Below, one piece after another: positions 46,062 to 54,909 of a stretch of DNA of 60,689 nucleotides. Position numbers and translations under genes: made by a program. The DNA is from Clostridium sp. K13 (GTDB lineage Bacteria; Bacillota; Clostridia; Clostridiales; Clostridiaceae): the NCBI RefSeq assembly GCF_019734195.1, contig NZ_JAASHM010000020.1, forward strand, positions 1 through 60,689, written 5' to 3'. The stretch's first letter is position 1. The number at the start of each line of letters is the position of its first letter. The notes beneath the pieces were generated by a model, which had not been told where the DNA came from, did not search any database, and saw only the letters and a list, made by a program, of their open reading frames with translations.

Positions 46062-48254
46062 TTGAAAAAAGTAATTATAGCAGAAAAACCATCAGTAGCT
46101 AAAAATATAGCAGATGCATTTAAAATAAAGACAAGAAGAGATGGTTATTATGAAGGCGAAGATTATTTAGTTACTTGGGCTTTTGGTCATTTGCTTCAAC
46201 TATATGATGCTAAGGATTATGACGAAAATATGAAAGGATGGAGGATGGAGAAATTCCCCTTTATTCCTAAGGATTTTAAGTATAAGATAAAATGTGATAG
46301 TAGCAATAGGGAAGTTGTAGATAAGGGTGCAGAAAAGCAAATTAATACAATAAAAGGATTAATAGATAGAGACGATGTTGATGGAGTAGTTTCTGCTACT
46401 GACTACGACAGAGAAGGGCAAGTTATATCGGATGAATTATTTATTCATTATGATATTAAGAAGCCAATATATAGACTTTTACTTAATGAATGGACAGAAG
46501 ATGAAGTTAAAAAAGGAATGGCAAATTTAAAATTAAATAGTGAAATGAAGCCACTTCAAGATGCTGGTATTGGAAGACAATTAGCAGATTGGACAATTGG
46601 TATAAATTTAACTTCAGTTGCGACTCTTCGTTATGGAGCAAGCGAAAAAAAGACTATCAATATTGGAAGAGTTCTACTTCCAACATTAAAAATTATTTAT
46701 GATAGAGATAAAGAAATAGAAAATTTTAAAGAATCTTCTTATTATAAATTGTTAGTTAGTTTAAAATCTAAAGACAATATAGAGTTTGAAAGTCTTTATT
46801 ATGAAAATTCTTCAGAAAAATTTGAAAAGAAGGATTATCTAGATAATTTAAGTAAAGTATTAAAAGAAAAGCAAGCAGTAGTTGTAGATAAGGAAATAGA
46901 AAAGAAGAGGGAGTATCCTCAAAGTCTTTTTAATCTTTCTAACTTACAAGGGTATATTACTAGTAAATATAAAGGTTGGACTTCTGATAAGGTTCTTAAG
47001 GTTGCTCAAGGATTATATGAAAAGAAGCTTATTACTTATCCAAGAACAGCTAGTAGCGTATTAGAAGAAAGTTTAGTTGATAAGGCTAAAAAGGTTTTAG
47101 AAACTCATAAAAAGGGTCTTCCTTATGAAAGTCAAATTAAGTTTGTTCAATCAAAAAGAGTATTTGATAATTCTAAGGTAGAAAGCCATAGTGCTATTAC
47201 CCCTACATATGTTATTCCGAAGGGATTAACTACAGAGGAGCAACATGTATATAATGCTATTAAAAATAGATTTATTATGCAATTCATGCCTGTAGCTGAA
47301 TTTGAAGAAACTAAAATTACTTTAAAGGTTAATGATGAATTATTAAAAGGTGAATTTATTTCAAAAGGAAAAGTTGAAATAGTTAAAGGTTGGAGAGTAG
47401 TTGAAAAAATAGAAACAAAAGATACAATACTTCCTTTAGTTGAAAAAGGTGAAAACTTAGATGTTGTAGATAGCAAAGTTAATAAAGTAACTAAGAAACC
47501 ACCTAAGCTTCATACAGAAAAAACACTTTTAAGAGTAATGGAGACTTGTGGTAAAGGCTTTAAGGAAGAAAAAGAAGATAAAGATGATAGCGGAGATGAT
47601 GAAAGTAATTCAGAGGAAATGATGCAGGCTATCTTAAGTGGATTTAGTATAGGTACTCCTGCCACAAGGGCTGAAACTATAAAAAAGCTTAAGGATATAG
47701 GATACATAAGAACAAAAGGAAAAAGTCTTACTACTACAGAACTTGGAAGAACTATAGTAGAAATTTTCCCGGCAAAAGAGCTTTTAGATTTAGAATATAC
47801 AGGTAGATTAGAAAAAACGTTATCAGATATAGAAAAAGGTAAATTCAAAAAAGAAGATTTCTTAAAATTAATATTTGATTTTACTACAAATTCTGTTGAG
47901 AAAATAAAAAATGATACATCTATGTTGCATAAGTTTAAAGTTGAAAAGCCAGAAGGTGCAGAAGAGGTAGGAAAATGTCCTGTTTGTGGTAATGCTATAA
48001 TTGAAGGCGAAAAGGGCTTTGGATGTACTAACTGGAAAAATGGATGTAAGTTTACTATTTGGAAAAATGATAAGTTTATAGAGTCTATGGGAAAAAAGGT
48101 AACTAAGGAAATGGTTGAGCTTTTACTTAAGAATGGAAAAGTAGGTTTTAGAAATTTAAAAAGTAAAAAAGGAACTTTATTCTCAGCTTATTTAAGATAT
48201 GAAAAGGATGAAAAAACAGGCTATTATAGTTGGAAGTTTGAATTTATAAATTAA
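46062..48254 (+). CDS. topB: DNA topoisomerase III
   Basis: A 730-residue type IA topoisomerase. Toprim motifs: KVIIAEKPSVAKNIA and SATDYDREGQ; catalytic Tyr in KLITYPRTASS; gate-domain PATRAETI; and a C-terminal single zinc ribbon (CPVCGNAI and, later, CTNWKNGCKF). The length fits Firmicute TopB. It starts at TTG 46062 after AAGGAG. Role in decatenation. Terminator follows. Confidence 0.96.
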   Translation: MKKVIIAEKPSVAKNIADAFKIKTRRDGYYEGEDYLVTWAFGHLLQLYDAKDYDENMKGWRMEKFPFIPKDFKYKIKCDSSNREVVDKGAEKQINTIKGLIDRDDVDGVVSATDYDREGQVISDELFIHYDIKKPIYRLLLNEWTEDEVKKGMANLKLNSEMKPLQDAGIGRQLADWTIGINLTSVATLRYGASEKKTINIGRVLLPTLKIIYDRDKEIENFKESSYYKLLVSLKSKDNIEFESLYYENSSEKFEKKDYLDNLSKVLKEKQAVVVDKEIEKKREYPQSLFNLSNLQGYITSKYKGWTSDKVLKVAQGLYEKKLITYPRTASSVLEESLVDKAKKVLETHKKGLPYESQIKFVQSKRVFDNSKVESHSAITPTYVIPKGLTTEEQHVYNAIKNRFIMQFMPVAEFEETKITLKVNDELLKGEFISKGKVEIVKGWRVVEKIETKDTILPLVEKGENLDVVDSKVNKVTKKPPKLHTEKTLLRVMETCGKGFKEEKEDKDDSGDDESNSEEMMQAILSGFSIGTPATRAETIKKLKDIGYIRTKGKSLTTTELGRTIVEIFPAKELLDLEYTGRLEKTLSDIEKGKFKKEDFLKLIFDFTTNSVEKIKNDTSMLHKFKVEKPEGAEEVGKCPVCGNAIIEGEKGFGCTNWKNGCKFTIWKNDKFIESMGKKVTKEMVELLLKNGKVGFRNLKSKKGTLFSAYLRYEKDEKTGYYSWKFEFIN

Positions 48255-48268
48255 TAATTCATAAGTGT

Positions 48269-48313
48269 AATAGATAGTGAAGCCTTGAAGAGGTGGTAGC
48301 TATCTATTTTTTT
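48269..48313 (+). terminator. Intrinsic terminator
   Basis: AATAGATAG pairs with CTATCTATT around a 25-base middle, then a T-run. Confidence 0.65.
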
Positions 48314-48485
48314 ATAATAAAAAATGGATAGTGTATAAATAAGATTAATTTAAATTTTTAATATTTATTAGAAGTACAAAAATAGTAATTATTAAATAAA
48401 AAAATAAATATAGTAGCAAAAATAAAAAAATGGTAGTATAATATAGTTAGTGAGAATAATTATCAATTAAGAAAAGGGTGATAAT

Positions 48486-49265
48486 ATGAATACTTTAATT
48501 GGTATATTAATACCATTGTTAGGAACAACACTTGGTGCAGCATGTGTTTTTTTTATAAAGAAGGAGTTAAATCAATTAGTTAGCAAGTGTCTGCTAGGGT
48601 TTGCATCAGGTGTAATGATTGCAGCTTCTGTATGGTCTTTAATTATACCAGCAATAGATATGAGCTCTAATATGAATAAACTAGCATTTCTTCCAGCTGC
48701 AATAGGTGTTTTAGTAGGGATAATATTTATGCTTATACTAGACAAGCTAATACCCCATATTCATTTAGATAATGATAAACCAGAAGGGATGAAAAGTGAA
48801 AGGCTTAGGAAAACAACAATGTTAGTTTTAGCTGTTGTACTACATAACATACCAGAAGGGATGGCTGTAGGAATTGTTTTTGCTGGTGCAATGAATACAG
48901 GTGAAGCTATAACAATAGCGGGAGCTTTTGCACTATCAATTGGAATTGCAATTCAAAACTTTCCTGAAGGTGCTATTATATCACTTCCTTTGAAGAGTGA
49001 AGGAGTAAGTAAAGGAAAATCATTTCTTTATGGATTTGCATCTGGAATTGTTGAACCTATAGGCGCACTTTTGACAATTATATTTTCTAAGGCACTTACA
49101 CCTATGATGCCATATTTTTTATCATTTGCAGCAGGGGCTATGATTTATGTTGTTGTTGAAGAATTAATTCCAGAAGCATCTAAGGGTGAACATTCTAATA
49201 TAAGTACTATTGGATTTGCTATAGGATTCGTAGTAATGATGATTTTAGATGTAGCACTAGGTTAA
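48486..49265 (+). CDS. zupT: ZIP family metal transporter
   Basis: A 259-residue membrane protein with eight likely helices. HNIPEGMAVG in helix IV and QNFPEGAIISLP in helix V hold the metal-binding residues of ZIP transporters, and HIHLDNDKP is a His-rich loop. It probably imports zinc or other divalent metals. The gene symbol is by analogy to bacterial ZupT. GGGTGATA precedes the ATG. Confidence 0.85.
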   Translation: MNTLIGILIPLLGTTLGAACVFFIKKELNQLVSKCLLGFASGVMIAASVWSLIIPAIDMSSNMNKLAFLPAAIGVLVGIIFMLILDKLIPHIHLDNDKPEGMKSERLRKTTMLVLAVVLHNIPEGMAVGIVFAGAMNTGEAITIAGAFALSIGIAIQNFPEGAIISLPLKSEGVSKGKSFLYGFASGIVEPIGALLTIIFSKALTPMMPYFLSFAAGAMIYVVVEELIPEASKGEHSNISTIGFAIGFVVMMILDVALG

Positions 49266-49312
49266 ATGAAGGAATTTAATTTATGAAGATATAAGAAATG
49301 AAAGCTTAAATA

Positions 49313-49361
49313 AAAATACCGTTGGAAAAAGTATTAATACTACTTTTCCAGCGGTGTTTAT
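49313..49361. terminator. Bidirectional terminator
   Basis: A stem of AAATACCGTTGGAAAAAGTA with TACTTTTCCAGCGGTGTTT (a few wobbles), between ZIP and the convergent lrgAB genes. Confidence 0.75.
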
Positions 49362-49363
49362 TT

Positions 49364-50065
49364 TTATATGAAAATAGATATTAGTGAGTAACAAATAGGT
49401 GCTAAAAATACAGTTATTATTCCAGCAACTCCAATAGATAAGGAGCTCATTGCACCTTCAGTTTCACCTATTTCTAAGGCTTTACTTGTTCCAACGGCAT
49501 GAGAGGCTGTTCCAAGTGAAATTCCCTTAGCAATTGGATGATTAATTCTTAAAACTTTAAATACTGTAGGTCCAACTACAGCTCCTATTATTCCAGAAAG
49601 AACAATAGCAAGAACTGTTATTGATGAAACCCCACCTAAACTATTTGTAATTTCAATACCTATAGGAGTAGTAACACTTTTTGATAACAATGAAATAGTT
49701 AAACTATTATCTAATCCTAAGAAAATAGAGATAGAAATAACTGATAAGACACTAACTAAACTTCCAATAAAAATACCTGCAAAAATAGGGAGAAAGTTTT
49801 TCTTAAGCAAATGCAAATTTTTGTATAATGGTACAGCTAGTACTATTGTAGCTGGACCTAAAAATATATTGATAAATTGACCACCTTTATTATATGTATC
49901 AAAATCAATGTTAAAAATCTTTAAAAATGCAATTACAAGTATTGCAGCTATTAAAAGCGGATTAAAAAGTGGAAATTTTGTTTTTCTATAAATAAATAGG
50001 CCTATTTCAAAAGCAATTAAAGAAATAAATATGCCAAAAAACATATTGTTTGTAAATATATCCAT
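49364..50065 (-). CDS. lrgB: LrgB family protein (antiholin/export partner)
   Basis: A 233-residue membrane protein of the LrgB/CidB family. Residue blocks include NKGGQFINIFLGPATIVLAVPLY and SLLSKSVTTPIGIEI, GAVVGPTVFKVL and LGTASHAVGTSKALEIGE. LrgAB affects autolysis and, in some species, pyruvate uptake. It lies 4 bases after lrgA on the minus strand. Confidence 0.9.
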   Translation of the reverse strand: MDIFTNNMFFGIFISLIAFEIGLFIYRKTKFPLFNPLLIAAILVIAFLKIFNIDFDTYNKGGQFINIFLGPATIVLAVPLYKNLHLLKKNFLPIFAGIFIGSLVSVLSVISISIFLGLDNSLTISLLSKSVTTPIGIEITNSLGGVSSITVLAIVLSGIIGAVVGPTVFKVLRINHPIAKGISLGTASHAVGTSKALEIGETEGAMSSLSIGVAGIITVFLAPICYSLISIFI

Positions 50066-50069
50066 TTAA

Positions 50070-50459
50070 TTAAGCCCCCTTTTTATTTAGTTTATTTTTA
50101 TCTTTTTCTTTAATAGATGTTTTATTACATATAAATTGAACTGTAATGCCAGTAATACCTATAACAATTATAGTTGTTAATATACATAAAAGTATTATTT
50201 TGAAAATATTGCCTTTAAGAGAAACAAAGGATGTCATAAGGCCTACTGAAGCTGGAATAAAGAAAAATGCTAAGTGATCTAAAAAGAAGTTAGCTAAATT
50301 TTCAACTTTTTCAACTTTTATAATATTTGATGTTAATAAAACAAATAATAAAATCATTCCTATTATATTTCCAGGTATAGGTAAATTAAGAAGCTTTGAA
50401 ATTATTTCTCCTGCAAAATATATAGAAAGAAGTAAAATAGATTCTCTAAAGAATTTCAT
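50070..50459 (-). CDS. lrgA: LrgA/CidA family holin-like protein
   Basis: A 129-residue membrane protein with four helices and the family block KLLNLPIPGNIIGMILLFVL, and FFIPASVGLM. The frame extends upstream, but AAGGAGG at the minus-strand position just before ATG 50459 fixes that start. It is first in the lrgA-lrgB pair. Confidence 0.88.
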   Translation of the reverse strand: MKFFRESILLLSIYFAGEIISKLLNLPIPGNIIGMILLFVLLTSNIIKVEKVENLANFFLDHLAFFFIPASVGLMTSFVSLKGNIFKIILLCILTTIIVIGITGITVQFICNKTSIKEKDKNKLNKKGA

Positions 50460-50629
50460 TATAGAACCTCCTTTTTTTTTAGTACAGAAATACTTTAACA
50501 CTAAAAAAATAAATAGTAAACACCCATATAATCTGGAATAATTAAAACTACATTAATTAACAAAATATAACTATAAATCATAATATGAATCATAGTAATA
50601 TAAATTAGTTTAGTTAAAAAGGAGTAAGT

Positions 50630-50929
50630 ATGAGTAAATTCTTAAAAAAATTAGCTATTATTGTAGGGATAGTAGCTATTGTTGGTGCTACTTTTGCAGG
50701 ATGTCAAAAGACAACTACCAAGGGTGAGAATAGTACTAAAGAAAATACTAGTAGTGAGGAATTGCAAACTGTACGATTAAATGAAGTAGTTAGATCCGTT
50801 TTTTATGCACCAATGTACGTAGCCATTAGTGAAGGTTTTTTTGAAGAAGAAGGTCTAAAAATTGATTTATCTACAGGTCAAGGTGCAGATGCAACAAGGT
50901 CTAATTTACAACATATGTCCACAATATAA
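50630..50929 (+). pseudogene. ABC transporter substrate-binding lipoprotein, cut by the prophage
   Basis: The N-terminal 84 or so codons encode a lipoprotein (lipobox TFAGC, Cys25) and the beginning of an NMT1/SsuA-type periplasmic-binding domain (RLNEVVRSVFYAPMYVAISE, GFFEEEGLKIDLSTGQGAD). The similarity ends abruptly at GAD near 50890. A few unrelated codons and a stop follow, beside the serine-integrase gene. The family has about 330 residues. So this is the left half of a host gene split by insertion; the rest should lie beyond the right end of the element. Confidence 0.85.
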
Positions 50930-50930
50930 A
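50881..50930. other. Left attachment site region (attL)
   Basis: Host coding sequence for the binding protein ends here and integrase-linked sequence begins. The junction is probably at GGTGCAGAT (50883-50891). Serine integrases use a very short core, so the exact crossover cannot be read without attR. Confidence 0.55.
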
Positions 50931-50931
50931 A

Positions 50932-50957
50932 AAGGTTGTAGAATTACCTACAACCTT
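50932..50957 (-). terminator. Terminator of the integrase gene
   Basis: Stem AAGGTTGTAG with CTACAACCTT, followed on the minus strand by a T-run. It overlaps the last codons of the integrase gene. Confidence 0.75.
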
Positions 50958-52528
50958 AGTTTATATCCAACTTCATTAGTTTCACTGTTGTAAGTAAAAT
51001 ATTCTATAAAGTTCATTATTAAATTTCTTTTAGCTTCAACATCTTCAATTAAATCAATAGTATCTTTAAAAATCTTATGACTTTCTAAAAGTATTTGTTT
51101 TTTATTTCCTTCATCTTCAACATCAAAAATAGATAAATTAATTTCATTTATTTTTTTATTAATATTATCATTTTCAGTTTTTATATTTTTTATTTCTTTT
51201 TGAATCATAGATAATATATCAAGATCATCAAGTAAGGCTAATTTTTTAATAAGTCCTTGAAGTACTTTATCATTTTCAATAAGATTTTTATTTAATGTTG
51301 TTAGTTCTCTTTTTAATGCAGCATTATTATTTTTAGTTTTTTTAGAATTAATAATATCTTCAAGATTAATATTTTTGCATAAATCTATTACAAATTCTTC
51401 AAGTTCATCAGCATTGACCATTTTTTGATCACACCTAGTAGCAGATCTATTTTTTAATTCACATCTATAACTTCTATAATATATTCCTCTGTTAGTTCTG
51501 GACCAAGAACACATACTAGAACCACATTTTGCACATTTAAGTAATCCACTAAGTAAAAACTTATTGCCAGTTGCTTTTCTTGGTGATATTTTACTTGAAA
51601 TTTCAGATAAAATATTTTGACACTTTATCCATTCAACACCTGAAATAACACCAGGATGTTTACCAGTAGCAATAATCCATTCATCAACCGGATTTTCTTT
51701 CTTTCCACCTTTACGCTTATTATAGACCATTAGGCCAAGTTCATTATCCTCATTACAATTAAGAGTTGAACCTTTATTTTCAAAATATTTTATAGCTTCA
51801 GCATCAGAACAACAGTAAACTGGGTTCTTTAATATTTGAAGCACTGTATTTCTACTAAAATCGCCCCCATTTTTGCCTTTTATGTAATTAGAGACTAAAT
51901 ACCTTGCTATTGGAACTGTACTCTTATATTGAGGATATAAGCTATATATGAGCCTTACTATTTCCATTTCTTCTGGTACAACTTCTAATTTGAACATATT
52001 TTTAACTTGACCATTATGTTCATATTGAATTTGTACAGATTTAAAGCCAAGGGGAGGAGTGCCACCTAACCATCTTCCGGTTTTAGATAATTCTAGCATA
52101 TTATCTCTAACCCTTTCAGCTATAGTTTCTCTTTCTATCTGAGCGAATGTAGCTGCTATATTAATCATTCCACGCCCTATAATTGTAGTAGTATCGAATT
52201 GTTCTGTAATACTTACAAAATCAATATTATTTTTTTGAAGTATTTTATAAGAAGTTGAAAAGTCAGCAACGTCTCTAGCTATTCTATCTAGCTTATAGCA
52301 AATAAGACATTCAAATCTTTTGTTTTTTGCATCGTGAATCATTTTTTGAAATTGTGGTCTATTAGTATTTTCACCAGTTTTACCTTCATCAACATATAAT
52401 AAAAAGTTTACATTTTCAGCTTCTGGGTTAGAATTAAGAAAATACTTTTTACATAAATCAATTTGATTTTCTATTGATTCACCTTTTTTAGTATTTTTTG
52501 ATTTTCGTGCATAAATAGCAACATTCAT
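50948..52528 (-). CDS. Large serine recombinase (phage integrase)
   Basis: A 526-residue large serine integrase. The catalytic Ser10 is in AIYARKSKN; resolvase-domain blocks YVDEGKTGENTNRPQF, CYKLDRIARD and FAQIERETIAERVRDNM follow. Then come the recombinase domain, a zinc ribbon (CAKCGSSMCSW with a later Cys pair) and a long coiled coil near 400-470 that controls direction. It inserts the element in one step into the binding-protein gene next door. ATG 52528 follows AGGTGAT. Confidence 0.95.
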   Translation of the reverse strand: MNVAIYARKSKNTKKGESIENQIDLCKKYFLNSNPEAENVNFLLYVDEGKTGENTNRPQFQKMIHDAKNKRFECLICYKLDRIARDVADFSTSYKILQKNNIDFVSITEQFDTTTIIGRGMINIAATFAQIERETIAERVRDNMLELSKTGRWLGGTPPLGFKSVQIQYEHNGQVKNMFKLEVVPEEMEIVRLIYSLYPQYKSTVPIARYLVSNYIKGKNGGDFSRNTVLQILKNPVYCCSDAEAIKYFENKGSTLNCNEDNELGLMVYNKRKGGKKENPVDEWIIATGKHPGVISGVEWIKCQNILSEISSKISPRKATGNKFLLSGLLKCAKCGSSMCSWSRTNRGIYYRSYRCELKNRSATRCDQKMVNADELEEFVIDLCKNINLEDIINSKKTKNNNAALKRELTTLNKNLIENDKVLQGLIKKLALLDDLDILSMIQKEIKNIKTENDNINKKINEINLSIFDVEDEGNKKQILLESHKIFKDTIDLIEDVEAKRNLIMNFIEYFTYNSETNEVGYKLRL

Positions 52529-52557
52529 ATTCTATATCACCTCATTTATAGTTTTAT

Positions 52558-53016
52558 CTAAAATAGTTCCATTATTCCAAAGTTGGGACTAAAATAAATT
52601 AGATAATTATCAATCTTATAGTATGTCCCATATTTAGCTTTATAATGCTCTATTGCTTCAAGTAAAAACCATTCAGGTACTTCTAGGAATTCGGCTAAGT
52701 CATATCTACCTTTAATTCCTATTTTATAAGCAGAAATTAAATCTACTATTCCTACTAATCTTTCATAAGCCCATTCCCTTGCTCTTAATTCTTGTTTAGC
52801 ATTCATTATATCAGATTGATCTATAATATCTCCATGAGATGTAAAATGATGTCCAAGTTCTTCAGCAAGTATACAGGCTTTTTCAGAATTAGTTTCTATA
52901 TTAGAATCTATTATTATTTTGCTATTTTTATACAAGCCTTTAAAACCATACTTTAAAGGCATTTCTTTAATTTTTACGTTTATTTGATATTTAATCATGA
53001 GTTTTTCATATTCCAT
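52558..53016 (-). CDS. ImmA/IrrE-type metallopeptidase, probable repressor-linked
   Basis: A 152-residue protein with the zinc motif EELGHHFTSHGD (H-E-x-x-H-like; Glu-Glu-Leu-Gly-His-His) typical of ImmA/IrrE peptidases, some of which cleave phage repressors on DNA damage. The C-terminal region is helical (EWAYERLVGIVDLISAYKIG, then EVPEWFLLEAIEHYK). It lies near the integrase, which is common in clostridial phages. Its partner would be the repressor at 54389, but this is inferred. The ATG is at 53016. Confidence 0.8.
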   Translation of the reverse strand: MEYEKLMIKYQINVKIKEMPLKYGFKGLYKNSKIIIDSNIETNSEKACILAEELGHHFTSHGDIIDQSDIMNAKQELRAREWAYERLVGIVDLISAYKIGIKGRYDLAEFLEVPEWFLLEAIEHYKAKYGTYYKIDNYLIYFSPNFGIMELF

Positions 53017-53064
53017 TGTGATTTTCCTTTCTTTATCGAATATATGTTCGGTTAACGGTTAAAA

Positions 53065-53090
53065 AATAAAAGGGAATAAACCCTTTTATT
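53065..53090 (-). terminator. Terminator of the repressor transcript
   Basis: Stem AATAAAAGGG with CCCTTTTATT. On the minus strand it is followed by ATTTTTTAA. It would end transcripts coming from the repressor and the 348-aa gene before they reach the peptidase gene. Confidence 0.65.
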
Positions 53091-53142
53091 AAGTTGGATA
53101 ATTAATATAATTATATCAATTATTATTTTAGGAGGTTATAAT

Positions 53143-53280
53143 ATGAACCAAGTAAATGAAATATTAAAGTAACTATCAAAAATATTTAAAGAATCTTTAA
53201 TAATGATAGCTTGTATTCAGATAATATATTGGTTGCCTAAAATTGCAAATTATTTAGCTATGATATATTTATATAAATAA
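53143..53280 (+). pseudogene. Small membrane-protein frame with an internal stop
   Basis: GGAGG precedes ATG 53143 that begins MNQVNEILK, then TAA at 53170. The same frame continues for 35 more codons with a hydrophobic segment (MIACIQIIYWLPKIANYLAM) and stops at 53280. It is probably a small phage membrane protein with a nonsense mutation. It is on the opposite strand to its neighbours. Confidence 0.4.
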
Positions 53281-54327
53281 TTAATCTTCAGTATACGCTT
53301 CTTCCAATTGAGGGCGAGAAGATACCCCGATAAGTTTATTAACTTCTTCAATTGGAATTAGGTCTATTTTTTTATCATTAATTTCTATTTCTGTATTTTT
53401 ATCAGTAAGAGTTAAAGTATTAAGTATAATATTTGTAATTTCATCACCTAGTTTTTCTTTTACTTCTTCAGAAATTGAAATACCAATATTTTCAGCACTC
53501 TCTATCATTTCAAGTTTTTGGACTATAAAGTTAGCTTTTTCAACATCATTTTTTAGTTTTGCCATCTCACTAAAGTTATCAGAAGAAATAGTATAAGCAA
53601 GCGTCATAAAAGTAAGCATTATATTAATGATTTCTTCTTTACCTTTTAGCTTGGCATACCAAGAACCACTTTCAATTTTTACTGGTAATAAAATAGATTC
53701 TTCTGAGGGAATGTCTAAACATCTGCATAATATATCATATATATTTTCTACAGCTTTATTATAGCTAGTCATTTCAGATAGAGTAATAGTTTCCCTTGTT
53801 AATCTTAGAGAAAAAGTATTATGTTCATTTATACCATCCCAATGATTATCAAGTTGCGTTTGGAATGATACAATTTCATTAATAATGGTTTTAGATAAAG
53901 AAAAAGCATGAATAAAGTTATAACATTCAATTGTAAGGTTAGAGAAGTTTACATGCATTTCTTGTGGTGAAGAAGAAATAAATAAACGTATTGCAGTTGT
54001 ATAAGATCTAAGAGAAGTCATAATAATAAGCAAAGTTTGATTAGAAAAATCATTATTTAAAGCGGTTAATTTACCATTTAGTTCGCCAAGTTCAAAAAGA
54101 TCAATACTGAATAAAGACTGTTTTATATCAAGTATAAGTTTTTTTGAGTTATTTACCAATACATCATAATGACCTGAAGAAAATGACCCAATACTTTTAT
54201 TTATAAGATCTTTATGGTTTAAATTAATTTCATCTTTAATTAATATTGATGTACTATAAAGTGGTTTTAATTCATTTAATAATTCGTCTAATTTTTTTAA
54301 GTTGTCAACAATATCTCTAAATATCAT
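53281..54327 (-). CDS. Unknown 348-aa lysogeny-region protein
   Basis: A 348-residue protein, mostly helical, with no signal peptide or membrane segment. An N-terminal coiled stretch (LKKLDELLNELKPLY) is followed by a middle helical bundle, and a block ILLPVKIESGSWYAKLKGKE near 220-240 resembles the glycine-serine-containing segment of some defence- or toxin-like proteins, though this is not decisive. It ends VNKLIGVSSRPQLEEAYTED. It is downstream of and co-oriented with the repressor and upstream of the 53065 terminator, so it is likely expressed in the lysogen. Function unknown. Confidence 0.7.
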   Translation of the reverse strand: MIFRDIVDNLKKLDELLNELKPLYSTSILIKDEINLNHKDLINKSIGSFSSGHYDVLVNNSKKLILDIKQSLFSIDLFELGELNGKLTALNNDFSNQTLLIIMTSLRSYTTAIRLFISSSPQEMHVNFSNLTIECYNFIHAFSLSKTIINEIVSFQTQLDNHWDGINEHNTFSLRLTRETITLSEMTSYNKAVENIYDILCRCLDIPSEESILLPVKIESGSWYAKLKGKEEIINIMLTFMTLAYTISSDNFSEMAKLKNDVEKANFIVQKLEMIESAENIGISISEEVKEKLGDEITNIILNTLTLTDKNTEIEINDKKIDLIPIEEVNKLIGVSSRPQLEEAYTED

Positions 54328-54388
54328 TTTTATCCCATCCCTTTTATATCATTTTATCTAAAGTATTTTAGATTTAGTTAAATTTTAA

Positions 54389-54748
54389 TTATTCCTCATC
54401 AAAATCATCAAATAAAGTATCTATGTAACTTTTTAATAATTTCATTTTCTTTGGTGTAATATCTTTACCTTCTAAGTGAGCTGCTATTGTTTCTACTTCA
54501 GGAGAAAGCTTTAAATCTTTAGTGTGATTTTTTATACTAGGTGTTCTTATATCGCTTACACCCATTAAGTAGTCTATAGAAACATCGAAGTAATCTGTTA
54601 ACAATCTTATTATATCGCCTTTTGGTTCTCTTCCATTTTCATATCTTGAAATTGTAGATTTGGCACTACCAATATTATTAGCAAGTTGCTCAACTGTAAG
54701 TTGTTTTTCTTTTCTTAATTCTTTTAATCTTTCTGCAAAAGTTGCCAT
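54389..54748 (-). CDS. XRE-family phage repressor (CI-like)
   Basis: A 119-residue protein. Residues about 8-60 form an XRE helix-turn-helix (LRKEKQLTVEQLANNIGSAKSTISRYENGR), ending with DYFDVSIDYLMGVSD. The short C-terminal part has no peptidase catalytic domain, so it is not self-cleaving; induction could use the ImmA-type peptidase. Start ATG 54748 with AGGAGGTG. Transcribed away from the Cro-like gene, with operators between. Confidence 0.9.
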   Translation of the reverse strand: MATFAERLKELRKEKQLTVEQLANNIGSAKSTISRYENGREPKGDIIRLLTDYFDVSIDYLMGVSDIRTPSIKNHTKDLKLSPEVETIAAHLEGKDITPKKMKLLKSYIDTLFDDFDEE

Positions 54749-54769
54749 TTGAACACCTCCTTAATTAAA

Positions 54770-54798
54770 ATTATAAAGCTCAATAACCATATTGGGAA
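54770..54798 (-). promoter_or_regulatory. Repressor promoter
   Basis: On the minus strand TTCCCA (54798-54793), 17-base spacer, TATAAT (54775-54770). The -35 lies inside an operator-like site, so the repressor would control its own gene. Confidence 0.5.
54785..54798 (-). promoter_or_regulatory. Operator-like site O4
   Basis: TTCCCAATATGGTT on the minus strand. Shares TTCCC and TGG positions with the three sites at 54847, 54881 and 55109, and overlaps the repressor -35. Confidence 0.5.
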
Positions 54799-54838
54799 TA
54801 ATTGTACCCGATTTCAGTATTTTTTTTGCAAAAATATG

Positions 54839-54867
54839 TTGACAAGTTCCCAAAATGGAATTATAGT
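54839..54867 (+). promoter_or_regulatory. Early rightward phage promoter
   Basis: TTGACA (54839-54844), 17-base spacer, TATAGT (54862-54867). Operator O1 fills the spacer, and O2 covers the start region, as expected for a repressed early promoter. Confidence 0.7.
54847..54860 (+). promoter_or_regulatory. Operator-like site O1
   Basis: TTCCCAAAATGGAA, lying between the -35 and -10 boxes. Confidence 0.6.
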
Positions 54868-54880
54868 ATAAATATACCGG

Positions 54881-54894
54881 TTCCCAAATGGGAT
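54881..54894 (+). promoter_or_regulatory. Operator-like site O2
   Basis: TTCCCAAATGGGAT, between the -10 box and the ribosome binding site of the Cro-like gene. Confidence 0.6.
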
Positions 54895-54909
54895 TAAGGA
54901 GGTGGGGGA

